46,001 nt of DNA from a virus. Below, one piece after another: positions 24,297-32,546 of this stretch. A model generated the notes under the pieces. That model saw nothing but the letters and a program-made list of their open reading frames with translations, searched no databases and had not been told where the DNA came from. Within the stretch, counting starts at the first letter, position 1. The number at the start of each line of letters is the position of its first letter. The position numbers were made by a program, and so were the translations under genes. The stretch lies in the IMG/VR virus record IMGVR_UViG_3300046462_000599, positions 1 to 46,001 of that record; one strand, written 5' to 3'.

Positions 24297-26545
24297 CCGG
24301 GGCGCCGATCCTGCAGCAGGCCATCAGCGGTGTGCGGCTGGCCGTCGAGATCGCGTGGGGTGCCGACCTCACCGACCTGACCGGGGCGTCGTGGACCTGG
24401 TCGGACATCACCAGCGACGTCCTCATGGGCACCGACGCTGCCGGGGCCGGGAACATCACAATTCGGATCGGGCGCCCAGACGAGTCCTCGCAGACGCAAG
24501 CCTCGCAGTTCACGTGCGTGCTGGACAACCGGACGTCGAACTACAGCCAGGGCGGCCAGTCCGCGAACTGGCCGAACGTCGTCCGGAACACGCCGGTCCG
24601 CGTGCGCGTGTCGACGAACTCGGGATCGACGTGGACGGTGAAGTACCAGGGTGGCGCCGTGTCATGGCAGCCGTCGTGGGATGAGGCCGGCAGGTTCGCG
24701 ACCGTGGTCCTGACCGCGTCGGATGCTCTGCGGCAGCTCAACCAGGGCACGCTGGCCGTGAAGAGCGCCATGCGGCTGGCGATGGAGAACGACCCCAACA
24801 CCGTCGCGTACTGGCCGGTCGAGGACGGCGCTTCGGCCACATCGGCGAAGATCGTTATCCCTTCGAGCGGGGGAAGTAACGGGGCATGGGATACGTCGCT
24901 CAATGCCACTATCGGGACCTTCGCCAGCTACAACGGGTTTTGGTGCTCTTACCCGGTCGCCACGCTGGCAACAGCTGCCAGCATGCATTTCGTTGTTCCG
25001 TCGTACACGCCGACCAACCAGACGCAAATCAACTTCCTTCTGGGTCCGACCAAGGACACGGCGAACACGGTAGCGCCCACAACGAACACCACCGATGTGA
25101 TGAGCGCCGTCTCGACAGGAACCGGCAACGAATTCCAGATCTACTACTTGAAGACGAACGCCAACAACCCCAACTCGGGAGTTCTGCGCTTCTACTCCGG
25201 TGCGACGCTGGAATCCAGCGCCATCTACAACAGCGACTTCCAGAGCCAGCTCTGCTATCTACAGCTGACGCAGAGCGGTGCTGACATCAACTACGTGCTG
25301 GGCACCAAGGCGCAAGGCCAGGGCCTCGCCACCATGAGCGGAACGATCACCGGCAAGACGATCGGAACTTTCACCGACATCTGGATGGACTCACACCCGA
25401 ACTCCTACGGCGGCCCCTACACGTTCGGCCACGTCTCCCTGCAGACCGTCTGCGGAAACATGCTCACCGCCGCCCCGGGAGTCGCCGTCAGCGCCTACCT
25501 GACCGAGGCGCCAAGCGCGCGCATCACGCGCCTCTGCAACAACGCGAACATCCCGGTCACAGTGCTCACCTCGACAACCGCGGAGACGTCGACGAACCCG
25601 GCCGACGTCATGGGGCCGCAGTACGTCGACAACCTCACCAACCTGATCCGCGAGGCTGAGGCGACCGGGCTCGGCGTGCTCTACGGAGGCCTCAACCAGG
25701 GCCTCACCTACGTGACCCGGTTGCTCCGCGAGTCCCAGCAGCCGCTGCTGACGCTCGACGCGTCTGCTGGTGACCTCGCCGTGCAGTTCGCACCGGTCGA
25801 CGACGACCAGCTGACGGTCAACGACGTCACCGCCAGCAGGCGCAACGGGGCCAGCTTCACCTCCCAGGCCATCACGGGCCCGCTCGGCATCGATTCCATC
25901 GGCGACTACCAGGGCAGCCTGACGGTCAACCCGAGCGACGACAGCAACCTCGACAAGTACGCCGAGTGGGGCGTGCACCTGGGCACGCAGCAGGGCTACC
26001 GGTACCCGACGATCAGCTTTGCGCTCGACCGGATCCCGTCGAAGATCGCGTCGTGGTTGACGATGATCCCCACCAGCCGTTTCGACGTCACCAACATCAC
26101 GAGCCTGCGCAGTCAGATGCCGTCCGGGACGATCCGGAACGTCCTCGAAGGCTGGACGGAGACGATCGACGCCTTCTCGTGGCATGTCACGGCGAACGCC
26201 ACGACCTGGAACGCCTGGAACGTCGGCACCATGGCCGCGAGCACTGGCACGACGGTGGACACGGTGATGCGGCGCGACACCGACGGCTCCGCCGTGAACA
26301 CCGCCACCAGCGTCGGCGCGACGAGCGTCTCCGTGAAGCTCACCGCCGCCGGGAAACCCCTGTGGACCACCGCGTCAGACGACTGCCCCATGCTCGTGTC
26401 GATGGGCGGCGTCCCGGTCACCGTCACCGCCATCTCCGGCGCATCGAGCCCGCAAACCTTCACCGTCGCGTCGCCGGGCGTGCCGATCGCGCTCATCGTG
26501 AACGACCCCGTCCAGCTGTGGAACCCACCCGTCCTCGGCATGTGA
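24293..26545 (+). CDS. Minor tail protein (tail tip hub / distal tail)
   Basis: 750 residues, GTG start overlapping the tape measure stop (GTGA). Starts with a beta-rich tail-tip region (WSDITSDVLMGTDAAGAG, TIRIGRPDESS), then AYWPVEDG heads a jelly-roll/lectin-like region often embedded in actinophage tip proteins (about residues 165-370), followed by a hub-like part (SARITRLCNNANIPV). It probably forms the tip complex that contacts the cell surface. Confidence 0.75.
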   Translation: MTGAPILQQAISGVRLAVEIAWGADLTDLTGASWTWSDITSDVLMGTDAAGAGNITIRIGRPDESSQTQASQFTCVLDNRTSNYSQGGQSANWPNVVRNTPVRVRVSTNSGSTWTVKYQGGAVSWQPSWDEAGRFATVVLTASDALRQLNQGTLAVKSAMRLAMENDPNTVAYWPVEDGASATSAKIVIPSSGGSNGAWDTSLNATIGTFASYNGFWCSYPVATLATAASMHFVVPSYTPTNQTQINFLLGPTKDTANTVAPTTNTTDVMSAVSTGTGNEFQIYYLKTNANNPNSGVLRFYSGATLESSAIYNSDFQSQLCYLQLTQSGADINYVLGTKAQGQGLATMSGTITGKTIGTFTDIWMDSHPNSYGGPYTFGHVSLQTVCGNMLTAAPGVAVSAYLTEAPSARITRLCNNANIPVTVLTSTTAETSTNPADVMGPQYVDNLTNLIREAEATGLGVLYGGLNQGLTYVTRLLRESQQPLLTLDASAGDLAVQFAPVDDDQLTVNDVTASRRNGASFTSQAITGPLGIDSIGDYQGSLTVNPSDDSNLDKYAEWGVHLGTQQGYRYPTISFALDRIPSKIASWLTMIPTSRFDVTNITSLRSQMPSGTIRNVLEGWTETIDAFSWHVTANATTWNAWNVGTMAASTGTTVDTVMRRDTDGSAVNTATSVGATSVSVKLTAAGKPLWTTASDDCPMLVSMGGVPVTVTAISGASSPQTFTVASPGVPIALIVNDPVQLWNPPVLGM

Positions 26546-26561
26546 GAAAGGATCACCACTG

Positions 26562-26705
26562 ATGGCTGGACTGGCCGGTCAGAAGGTCCGTGTTACGGAC
26601 AGCGGCTACACCGGATTCACCGCCGGACAAAAACTCCGCGCCGCTGACGTCCCCGGCAGCGCAGGCCTCAACGCCGGCGCGATCCTCCTCGCCTCACAGG
26701 GATGA
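26562..26705 (+). CDS. 47-residue tail-region miniprotein
   Basis: ATG at 26562, stop overlapping the next start (ATGA). Gly/Ala-rich: GLAGQKVRVTDSGYTGFTAG then QKLRAADVPGSAG. Beta-like; an accessory tail piece is possible. Upstream AAAGGA supports initiation. Confidence 0.6.
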   Translation: MAGLAGQKVRVTDSGYTGFTAGQKLRAADVPGSAGLNAGAILLASQG

Positions 26706-27136
26706 GCCCCACGCACCGCCGGACATGGCTCATGCCACCCCGGTTCCTCATCGGCGTCGTGACGATCGCCTACCTCGCCATCGGCGTCACACTGATCGTC
26801 CAGCCCGCCCGCTACGACAACACCCCCAGCTACGGCCTCCTCCTCGAGCTGCTCTCCCAGACCGCGTGGGGCGTCATCTACCTCGTGGTGGCGTCCTCGC
26901 TCGGCGCCGGGATCGTGTGCGCGCGGTGGCGCCGCGGCCGCCTCGTCGCCGTCGTCTCCCACACCGCCGCGATCGCCCTCACCAGCGTGTGGACGGCCGC
27001 GTTCATCGTCCGCTGGTTCACCGACTCGGGGACCACGATCGTCAACGTCGTGTCCTGGAGCGTGTACCTGGCGCTCCTGGCCCGATCGGTCTCCCAGCTC
27101 GACGGTCTGCGGCCCCGCGAGGAGCCCGCTCTGTGA
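26702..27136 (+). CDS. Four-helix membrane protein
   Basis: 144 residues. Hydrophobic segments near residues 13-33 (FLIGVVTIAYLAIGVTLIV), 44-70, 80-103 and 110-130. No catalytic motif. First of three consecutive membrane genes placed before the endolysin, so a lysis accessory, holin or superinfection-exclusion role is possible; not decidable from sequence. Confidence 0.65.
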   Translation: MSPTHRRTWLMPPRFLIGVVTIAYLAIGVTLIVQPARYDNTPSYGLLLELLSQTAWGVIYLVVASSLGAGIVCARWRRGRLVAVVSHTAAIALTSVWTAAFIVRWFTDSGTTIVNVVSWSVYLALLARSVSQLDGLRPREEPAL

Positions 27137-27483
27137 GCCCCGTCGACATCACCGCTGTCGCCGGGGTCATCGTTGCCACGATCGCCACGATCGTCGTCCC
27201 GTGGGTGCTGCGCCGCCGCGGCGGCCGGCGCGACGCGAACCGGACGGATCTGCAGTCCTGGACGAACCTGACCTCGGCCCTGCAGCACGAGCGGGACGCG
27301 CTGCAACGCCGCGTCGACAAGATCGATTCCGATTATCGGGCGAAGATGGCGGCGATGGCCGAGGACTACGCCCGGCAGCTCACCGAAATCACTGCACAGC
27401 TCACCGCCGCACGCACCCGCATCTCAGCGCTGGAAACCGAGGTCGGCGACCTCTACGCCCGGCTCGGCCGCCGCGGCCCGTGA
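27133..27483 (+). CDS. Single-span membrane protein with long coiled coil
   Basis: 116 residues, GTG start (GTGA overlap). One N-terminal membrane helix (AVAGVIVATIATIVVPWVL), then basic residues and a heptad-rich helix (residues 45-110, for example ARQLTEITAQLTAARTRISA). Layout recalls inner-membrane spanins or Rz-like proteins, though actinophages often lack these. Next to the lysis genes. Confidence 0.65.
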   Translation: MSPVDITAVAGVIVATIATIVVPWVLRRRGGRRDANRTDLQSWTNLTSALQHERDALQRRVDKIDSDYRAKMAAMAEDYARQLTEITAQLTAARTRISALETEVGDLYARLGRRGP

Positions 27484-27791
27484 CCCTGGCCTGGACGTTC
27501 CTGGCCGTCTCGGTGACCAGCGGTGTCGTCCAGGCCACCGCGCTGCGCCGGATGCTGCACCGGCCGCACGACGACCACGTGACGGGCGCCCTGCTGCGCA
27601 CCTCGGCATGCCGGGTGGTGGCCGCGCTCGCCTACGTGGTGCTGGCGACGGTGACCCTCGCTGATCCGCAGACCGGCGCGGTCCCGGCGGTGGCCACGTT
27701 CACCGCCGTACAGCTCATGTGGATCACCAACGGGGTTCTGGACGTGCGACTACGTCGCCGCCTGGACACCCCGCCGCGTCACCGCCGATAG
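27480..27791 (+). CDS. Membrane protein, holin-like candidate
   Basis: 103 residues, GTG start (GTGA overlap). Hydrophobic segments at residues 3-20, 42-60 and 66-88, and a very basic tail (RLRRRLDTPPRHRR). Small multi-span proteins with charged tails near the amidase can be holins; competes with the gene at 29015 for that role. Confidence 0.55.
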   Translation: MTLAWTFLAVSVTSGVVQATALRRMLHRPHDDHVTGALLRTSACRVVAALAYVVLATVTLADPQTGAVPAVATFTAVQLMWITNGVLDVRLRRRLDTPPRHRR

Positions 27792-27800
27792 GAGCCGCCC

Positions 27801-28268
27801 GTGAGTAACCCGCTGTTCGACGAGCTGGCCGGCAAGTTCGGCCCACCGATGCCACCCCCGACGCCGCCACCGACGCCGTACGCGCGCCGCCACGAACCGC
27901 CACCGTCGGGCCCCGTGTGTCCCCGTTGTGCGCACGCCGACGCCCCGTTCGCCCTCATCCACCGGCACCTCGACGAGATCGCCGGCTCGCTCCACTACCG
28001 CGTCACCACACTGGAGGAAACGATCATGGGTGCTCTCGACAACCTCAAGGCGCAGGCCGACAACCTGCAGCAGACCATCACCGGCACCGTCGAGCCGGCC
28101 CTCGTCCAGCTCGCCGCCTCCGCGGCTTCGGGTGCGGGCGGGATCTCCGAGGCCGACGTGCAGACGGTCGCCGACCAGATCTCGACGTCGGTGTCCGGTC
28201 TGGCCACCGCAACCCAGTCGGCGCTGTCGCAGGCCGGTGTGGCGGCTGCGACGCCGGCCGCGGGCTGA
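27801..28268 (+). CDS. Pro-rich N-terminus with helical tail; possible tail or lysis-associated protein
   Basis: 155 residues from GTG at 27801 (AGGAG upstream). Residues 15-37 are Pro-rich, then a CPRCAH pair, then helices (ALDNLKAQADNLQQTITGTV). A second, stronger start exists in frame: ATG at 28026 with GGAGG upstream, which would give an 80-residue short form. Location directly before the amidase suggests a lysis cassette or tail fibre connection. Family unknown. Confidence 0.6.
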   Translation: MSNPLFDELAGKFGPPMPPPTPPPTPYARRHEPPPSGPVCPRCAHADAPFALIHRHLDEIAGSLHYRVTTLEETIMGALDNLKAQADNLQQTITGTVEPALVQLAASAASGAGGISEADVQTVADQISTSVSGLATATQSALSQAGVAAATPAAG

Positions 28269-28271
28269 GTC

Positions 28272-29018
28272 GTGGGCGAGCCGCCCGTCACGCTGCAGGC
28301 CTTCCACCACGACGGGCCCGGGAACCTGCCGCCCACGCGGGTGGTCATTCACGCCACCGTGCCGGGCGTCGGCTACCCCGGCGCGTCGGCGGCGGGGATG
28401 GCGGCCAGCACCGCGCGCTACTTCCAGCTCGCGACCTCGGGCGGCTCGGCCCACTACATCGTCGACATTGCGGGCGAGCAGCACTGCGTCGCCGACAACA
28501 CGACTGCTTGGCACGCGCCCCCCAATATCCACTCGCTGGGTATCGAGATCTGCGCCGAGTCCACCTACACCCGCGAGCAGTGGCTCAGCCCCGCCGTGTG
28601 GCCCGCTGTGCTGCTCGCTGCGGCCCGTACAGCGGACCTGTGTGCCCGGTACAACATCCCGCTCGCCTACGTCGGCCCGGCCGCGTTGATAGCCGGTGCG
28701 CGCGGGATCTGCGGGCACGTCGACGTCTCCAACGCGTGGCACCAGACCGATCACACCGACCCCGGTCCCGGGTTCCCGTGGCCCGAGTTCCTCACCGCCG
28801 TCGTGGCGGCATCTGCGACAGGAGACGACGTGGCCTGGTCCGATCAGCTCCCCGACCTGTACCCGGGCGCCCCGAAGCGCACCATCGACGCCGGCACCCA
28901 GCTGGCGTTCGCGAACGCCCACGCTGCGCAGGCGTTGGATGCTGCGAACGCGGCACTGGCCCTGTGCCGGTCGATGGCGGCCGATCTGGCCGCGATCAGG
29001 GCGAAGGTCGGCGCGTGA
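28272..29018 (+). CDS. Endolysin, N-acetylmuramoyl-L-alanine amidase
   Basis: 248 residues from GTG at 28272. Amidase_2/PGRP fold: VVIHATVPG with H27, STARYFQ, AHYIVD, AWHAPPNIHSLGIEICAES, then ICGHVDVSNAWHQTDHTDPG with H149 and D163 as further zinc ligands, and GFPW. It cuts the amide bond between muramic acid and the stem peptide at the end of infection. The C-terminal 60 residues are a helical, Ala-rich tail, perhaps for oligomerisation or wall binding. No signal peptide, so a holin is needed. Confidence 0.92.
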   Translation: MGEPPVTLQAFHHDGPGNLPPTRVVIHATVPGVGYPGASAAGMAASTARYFQLATSGGSAHYIVDIAGEQHCVADNTTAWHAPPNIHSLGIEICAESTYTREQWLSPAVWPAVLLAAARTADLCARYNIPLAYVGPAALIAGARGICGHVDVSNAWHQTDHTDPGPGFPWPEFLTAVVAASATGDDVAWSDQLPDLYPGAPKRTIDAGTQLAFANAHAAQALDAANAALALCRSMAADLAAIRAKVGA

Positions 29019-29332
29019 ACGTCAGCTCCCTGGTGACCGCGGTGGGCAGCATCGCGGGCCGGCTACCGCTCCCCAGCGGCCGGCCCGAACCGGTGGTGGT
29101 CCTCGACGTCGCGAAGCTGGCCGTCACCGTGGCGGTCGGGTATGGCTGGGTGGCGCTCGACACCACGCAGCAGGCCACGGTGGCGACCGGTGCGGGTGCG
29201 GCGGTGTGGCTGATCCTGTGCTGGCTCACTCGCGACCAGGTCACCCCCGTCTCGGCGCCGCAGTCGCGCGCCGGTGAGCCACTCGTCCCGGTCCCGGGCT
29301 CGGGTGGCGCGCACGAGAAGCGCCTCGGCTGA
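29015..29332 (+). CDS. Holin candidate
   Basis: 105 residues, GTG start overlapping the amidase stop. Two hydrophobic segments, about residues 31-48 (AKLAVTVAVGYGWVAL) and 52-71 (QATVATGAGAAVWLILCWL), with a polar basic C-terminus: the class II holin plan. Direct linkage to the endolysin supports export of the amidase through holes it would form. Confidence 0.65.
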   Translation: MNVSSLVTAVGSIAGRLPLPSGRPEPVVVLDVAKLAVTVAVGYGWVALDTTQQATVATGAGAAVWLILCWLTRDQVTPVSAPQSRAGEPLVPVPGSGGAHEKRLG

Positions 29333-29697
29333 TGGCCGCGCTGCTGCTGCGCCCGGCCGCGACGGCGATCGACTGGGAGATCATCAAGGGCGAATCGTTC
29401 ACGATCACGGTCCCGGTCCTCGACTCGTCGAATGCCCCCGTCACGGTCGATGGTTGGTCGGCGAAGGCGCAGGTGCGGCGCTCCGAGGACGACGCCGTCC
29501 TCTTCGAATGGTCGGTGGCCGCCTCGAACATCACCGTGTCCGGGACGAGCGTGCTCCTCGCCGTCGTCGGCTCGGCGACGGCGCTGTGGGCGTGGTCGGC
29601 GGCGCTCGTGTCCGTCGTCGTCTACGAGCCGTCCACGGCGAAGCCGCATGTCATCGCGTCCGGCACTCTCGCCGCGCTCCCCCAGATCACCCAGTAA
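29332..29697 (+). CDS. Beta-sandwich tail/baseplate-like protein
   Basis: 121 residues from ATG at 29332. Strand-rich: IDWEIIKGESFTITVPVLD, VDGWSAKAQVRRSEDD, ALVSVVVYEPS. This looks like the N-terminal domain type used to attach appendages to phage tails. Start overlaps the upstream stop. Confidence 0.6.
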   Translation: MAALLLRPAATAIDWEIIKGESFTITVPVLDSSNAPVTVDGWSAKAQVRRSEDDAVLFEWSVAASNITVSGTSVLLAVVGSATALWAWSAALVSVVVYEPSTAKPHVIASGTLAALPQITQ

Positions 29698-29707
29698 GGA
29701 GATCGTC

Positions 29708-30028
29708 ATGCCCGTTGCCCGTCTCGGGAACGTCGGAGTGCGGGAGGTGATCGGCGCAGACCCGGATGGGACGCCGATCCACCGCCGCTACACCGGCCAG
29801 CACACCACCGTCATGCAGCTCCCCCCCGACGAGGAGGGCTGGACGCATGACGAGCGCGTCCGGCAGGCCGTCCACGCCGACGGGCACTGGGCGAAGCACT
29901 CGTCCAGGCCACCCGCCTGGTTGGAGTGCGACGACCCCGACCTGCAGACGGCGTTGGCCGAGCACTGGGGATGCCCCGTCGGCGAGCCCACCGGCTGGAT
30001 CAACCACGTAGAGGCGGTTGTCGCATGA
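29708..30028 (+). CDS. Hypothetical tail-region protein
   Basis: 106 residues from ATG at 29708 with AAGGAG upstream. Hydrophilic; contains PDEEGWTHDERVRQAVHADG and a Trp/His/Pro-rich end. Coupled to the next gene by ATGA. No family recognised. Confidence 0.6.
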   Translation: MPVARLGNVGVREVIGADPDGTPIHRRYTGQHTTVMQLPPDEEGWTHDERVRQAVHADGHWAKHSSRPPAWLECDDPDLQTALAEHWGCPVGEPTGWINHVEAVVA

Positions 30029-30642
30029 AGCCGAACGCAGGCATCGACTACGTCGCCGCGCAGATGGGGAACCCGGTCGGGTTCGCCGGCACGGCCACTG
30101 CGACGAGCTCGACGTCGCTGACGAGCTCGGGGTTCACGGCGAGCGCCTACATCGGCATGGCCGTGTATGCGGGCACCGTCTACGGCGTCATCACCGCCAA
30201 CACCACCACGGTCCTGACGGTGGAGCGGTGGGTGAACCCGGCCACCCCGGGCGGCGCAGCCGGTACCACGCCGGGGTCGACGTCGACGTTCACGATTGGC
30301 CCGGGCCCGGCCGCGGGGTTCATGGCGTTGACCGCGAACAACGGCGCCCCCGCGTCGGGTGACACCGCCCTGACCGGTGAGATCACCACGGCGGGTGGCG
30401 GTCTGATCCGGAAGGTGTGCAGCTACGCGCACACCGGTGGGACGACGACGTACACGGAGGGTGCGACGTTCACCGCGAACGGCACCGACAGCCTCCCGGT
30501 GACGGCGGCGAAGGTGGGCATGTTCCCGACCTTGACCGGCGCGACGGGGATCATGGTGTTCGAAACCCTGATGTCTGCGACGGCCACCCTGACGGTGTCC
30601 GGGGATGCCGTGACGAACACCCAGACCGTCACCGTCTCCTGA
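30025..30642 (+). CDS. Beta-rich structural protein (tail appendage)
   Basis: 205 residues from ATG at 30025. Thr/Ala/Gly/Ser-rich throughout, very few charges, with many predicted strands (TATATSSTSLTSSGFTASAY). First of a run of such proteins that probably build the receptor-binding end of the tail. Its stop overlaps the hairpin at 30641-30660. Confidence 0.65.
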   Translation: MKPNAGIDYVAAQMGNPVGFAGTATATSSTSLTSSGFTASAYIGMAVYAGTVYGVITANTTTVLTVERWVNPATPGGAAGTTPGSTSTFTIGPGPAAGFMALTANNGAPASGDTALTGEITTAGGGLIRKVCSYAHTGGTTTYTEGATFTANGTDSLPVTAAKVGMFPTLTGATGIMVFETLMSATATLTVSGDAVTNTQTVTVS

Positions 30643-30660
30643 TCTGCCGTGGGGCAGATC
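30641..30660 (+). promoter_or_regulatory. Hairpin with a start codon in its loop
   Basis: GATCTGCC (30641-30648) and GGCAGATC (30653-30660) form a perfect 8-bp stem; the 4-base loop GTGG contains the GTG start of the next gene. No normal ribosome site fits upstream. It may limit initiation to ribosomes just ending at 30640-30642, or be a weak terminator. Confidence 0.5.
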
Positions 30661-31350
30661 ACCGCGGGTGCCACGGTCAACAACACGAGCGGCACAACGG
30701 GTCAGGGCTCGTGGAACTTGACGACGGCGAACGTCGGTGATCTGTTCGTTTACTTCGGCACCATCGGTAGCGGAACGGGGCCCAGCGTGAGCGGCCTCAG
30801 CTCGACGCATGTCACCGGCTGGACGAACATCGGGTCCACACTGACCGACGCCACATCCGGCGATACCGCGAACGCCTGGATCGGCGTCGTGAACGCGGCG
30901 GCTACGGCCGCCGTCACGGCAACGTTCTCGGCGTCGATCGGCGCCGCTGAGCTGCAGTCCACTGGTGTCTTCCTGCATTCGCCGTTCGGGCCGCAAGCAC
31001 AGTGGCTTGTGCTCGCACACACCGAGACGGATGTGACGACGGCGAGCACGACCATCAACTACCCGACGTTCACACCGGACAATCCGTCCGGTACGGGTGT
31101 GGGGTATGTGGGCATGGCCGCCGTGCAGGGCGGAGCGACGGTGGGGTCCACCTCAGGATTCTCCTACCTCATCGACGGCTTCTCAGGCTGCCTCTGTTAC
31201 AACCCGAATGGTGTCGGTGGCACACAGTTCGCGCCAACGGCCACGATGACCAGTGGGCGCACGCTTAATTTCGGCATGATGATTGCGGTACGGCCGTTGC
31301 CGATTGTTCCGAACAACAAGCAGGCTATCCGCCGGTCGAGTCTCTTCTAG
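30649..31350 (+). CDS. Beta-rich tail appendage protein with C-terminal RRSSLF tag
   Basis: 233 residues from GTG at 30649. Thr/Gly/Ala-rich strands, with an internal FSYLIDGFSGCLCYNPNG segment, like jelly-roll appendage domains. It ends NNKQAIRRSSLF; the next protein ends VPVRRASLY, so a short tag is shared. It stops with TAG, rare here. Probably part of the host-recognition set. Confidence 0.65.
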   Translation: MGQITAGATVNNTSGTTGQGSWNLTTANVGDLFVYFGTIGSGTGPSVSGLSSTHVTGWTNIGSTLTDATSGDTANAWIGVVNAAATAAVTATFSASIGAAELQSTGVFLHSPFGPQAQWLVLAHTETDVTTASTTINYPTFTPDNPSGTGVGYVGMAAVQGGATVGSTSGFSYLIDGFSGCLCYNPNGVGGTQFAPTATMTSGRTLNFGMMIAVRPLPIVPNNKQAIRRSSLF

Positions 31351-31365
31351 ACAGATTGTTACGCA

Positions 31366-31980
31366 ATGGCGCTGATGGGCACGCTTGTCGATAACTTCGC
31401 CACCGCAGACTCGGCAAAGTGGGATTACACCACCCCGGGCGCGAATGCGACGGTCAGCAACAGCACGCTGGTCATCACCTGCACGACCGGCTATCCCACG
31501 CTGATCTCGCAGACCACGTACGACCTCACGTCGTCTGCCGCGGTCCTCAACATCGTTCATCCCGCGAACACCGGCAACGGGGGCACGCAGTCCTACTGGG
31601 GGCCTGCCCCGAACCCGGGCTCGAACGAGGTCGCGTTCCAGATGAACAACGGAAACATCGGCGCACAAACCACGATTTCCGGAACGCAGACGGTATTCAA
31701 CAACACCGCCTTCAACGCTGTCACGCACGCGTGGCAGCGCATCCGGGAGTCCGGCGGTACAACGTTCTGGGAGACGTCCCGGGATGGTCGATCGTGGAAC
31801 TCGTTCTACTCCACCGCAAACCCTTTCGCGATCACCGCGTGCAAGGCACAGATCGGATCCGGTTTCTTCGGTACCGAGCCGACACCGGGAACGTTCGTCG
31901 CTACCCTGTTCAATCTGCCGCCGACGCAACCGCAGTTTCTTTTCAACCGTGTACCCGTCCGCCGAGCCAGCCTGTACTAG
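31366..31980 (+). CDS. Lectin-like tail appendage protein with RRASLY tag
   Basis: 204 residues from ATG at 31366. The start LVDNFATADSAKWDYTTPGA and later WQRIRESGGTTFWETSRDG are hallmarks of concanavalin/laminin-G-type jelly rolls that bind sugars. Ends RRASLY, matching the previous protein's tag. Likely binds host surface polysaccharide. Confidence 0.7.
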   Translation: MALMGTLVDNFATADSAKWDYTTPGANATVSNSTLVITCTTGYPTLISQTTYDLTSSAAVLNIVHPANTGNGGTQSYWGPAPNPGSNEVAFQMNNGNIGAQTTISGTQTVFNNTAFNAVTHAWQRIRESGGTTFWETSRDGRSWNSFYSTANPFAITACKAQIGSGFFGTEPTPGTFVATLFNLPPTQPQFLFNRVPVRRASLY

Positions 31981-31990
31981 GAGATAACGC

Positions 31991-32491
31991 ATGCTTTTCT
32001 GGACTGGCAACACGGCGATGCCGACCACCGCAGCGCCGACGTTCGTGACGACCGGAACTGCCGTCAAGACAATGCTGCAGGTGCAGGCCGCGAGCACGCA
32101 GCCGCTGCGGGTGGTCGCGGCCGGGATCGAGTTCGCCAACGCGCTCACCGCGGCGTGCACGGTCGAGCTCATCACGACCAGCACGGTCGCAGCCACCGTG
32201 ACCGCACACGTCGCCGCCGGGGTGCAGCCCTACGACCTGGGGGCGACCAACACCTCGGTGTCCTCGGCAGTGCTCGGCACCGCAGCGACCGGCTACACGG
32301 CGTCTGCGGAGGGGACGATCACGGCCACCCGTACCGGGAAGGTGAAAGCCATCCCGATCGGCGCATCCGAGTACGAGTGGGAGTGGTCCTACGGTCGGGA
32401 ATTCCTGGTCCCGGCATCCCACAATCTTCGGATCCGGTGCACCACCGGTACAGCGGTGAACGCATTCTGCTGGGTCCTGTGGGACGAATGA
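31991..32491 (+). CDS. Beta-rich tail protein
   Basis: 166 residues from ATG at 31991 after TAGGAG. Strand-rich, Thr/Ala/Val-rich; ends SHNLRIRCTTGTAVNAFCWV. Aromatic patch EYEWEWSYGREF near residue 130. Lacks the RR-SL tag of its neighbours. Probably another appendage component. Confidence 0.65.
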   Translation: MLFWTGNTAMPTTAAPTFVTTGTAVKTMLQVQAASTQPLRVVAAGIEFANALTAACTVELITTSTVAATVTAHVAAGVQPYDLGATNTSVSSAVLGTAATGYTASAEGTITATRTGKVKAIPIGASEYEWEWSYGREFLVPASHNLRIRCTTGTAVNAFCWVLWDE

Positions 32492-32546
32492 TCCACAACG
32501 CGCAGTGAGGGTTGCAAGAACTGTGTGACCGGGCCGGGGGTGCGCG

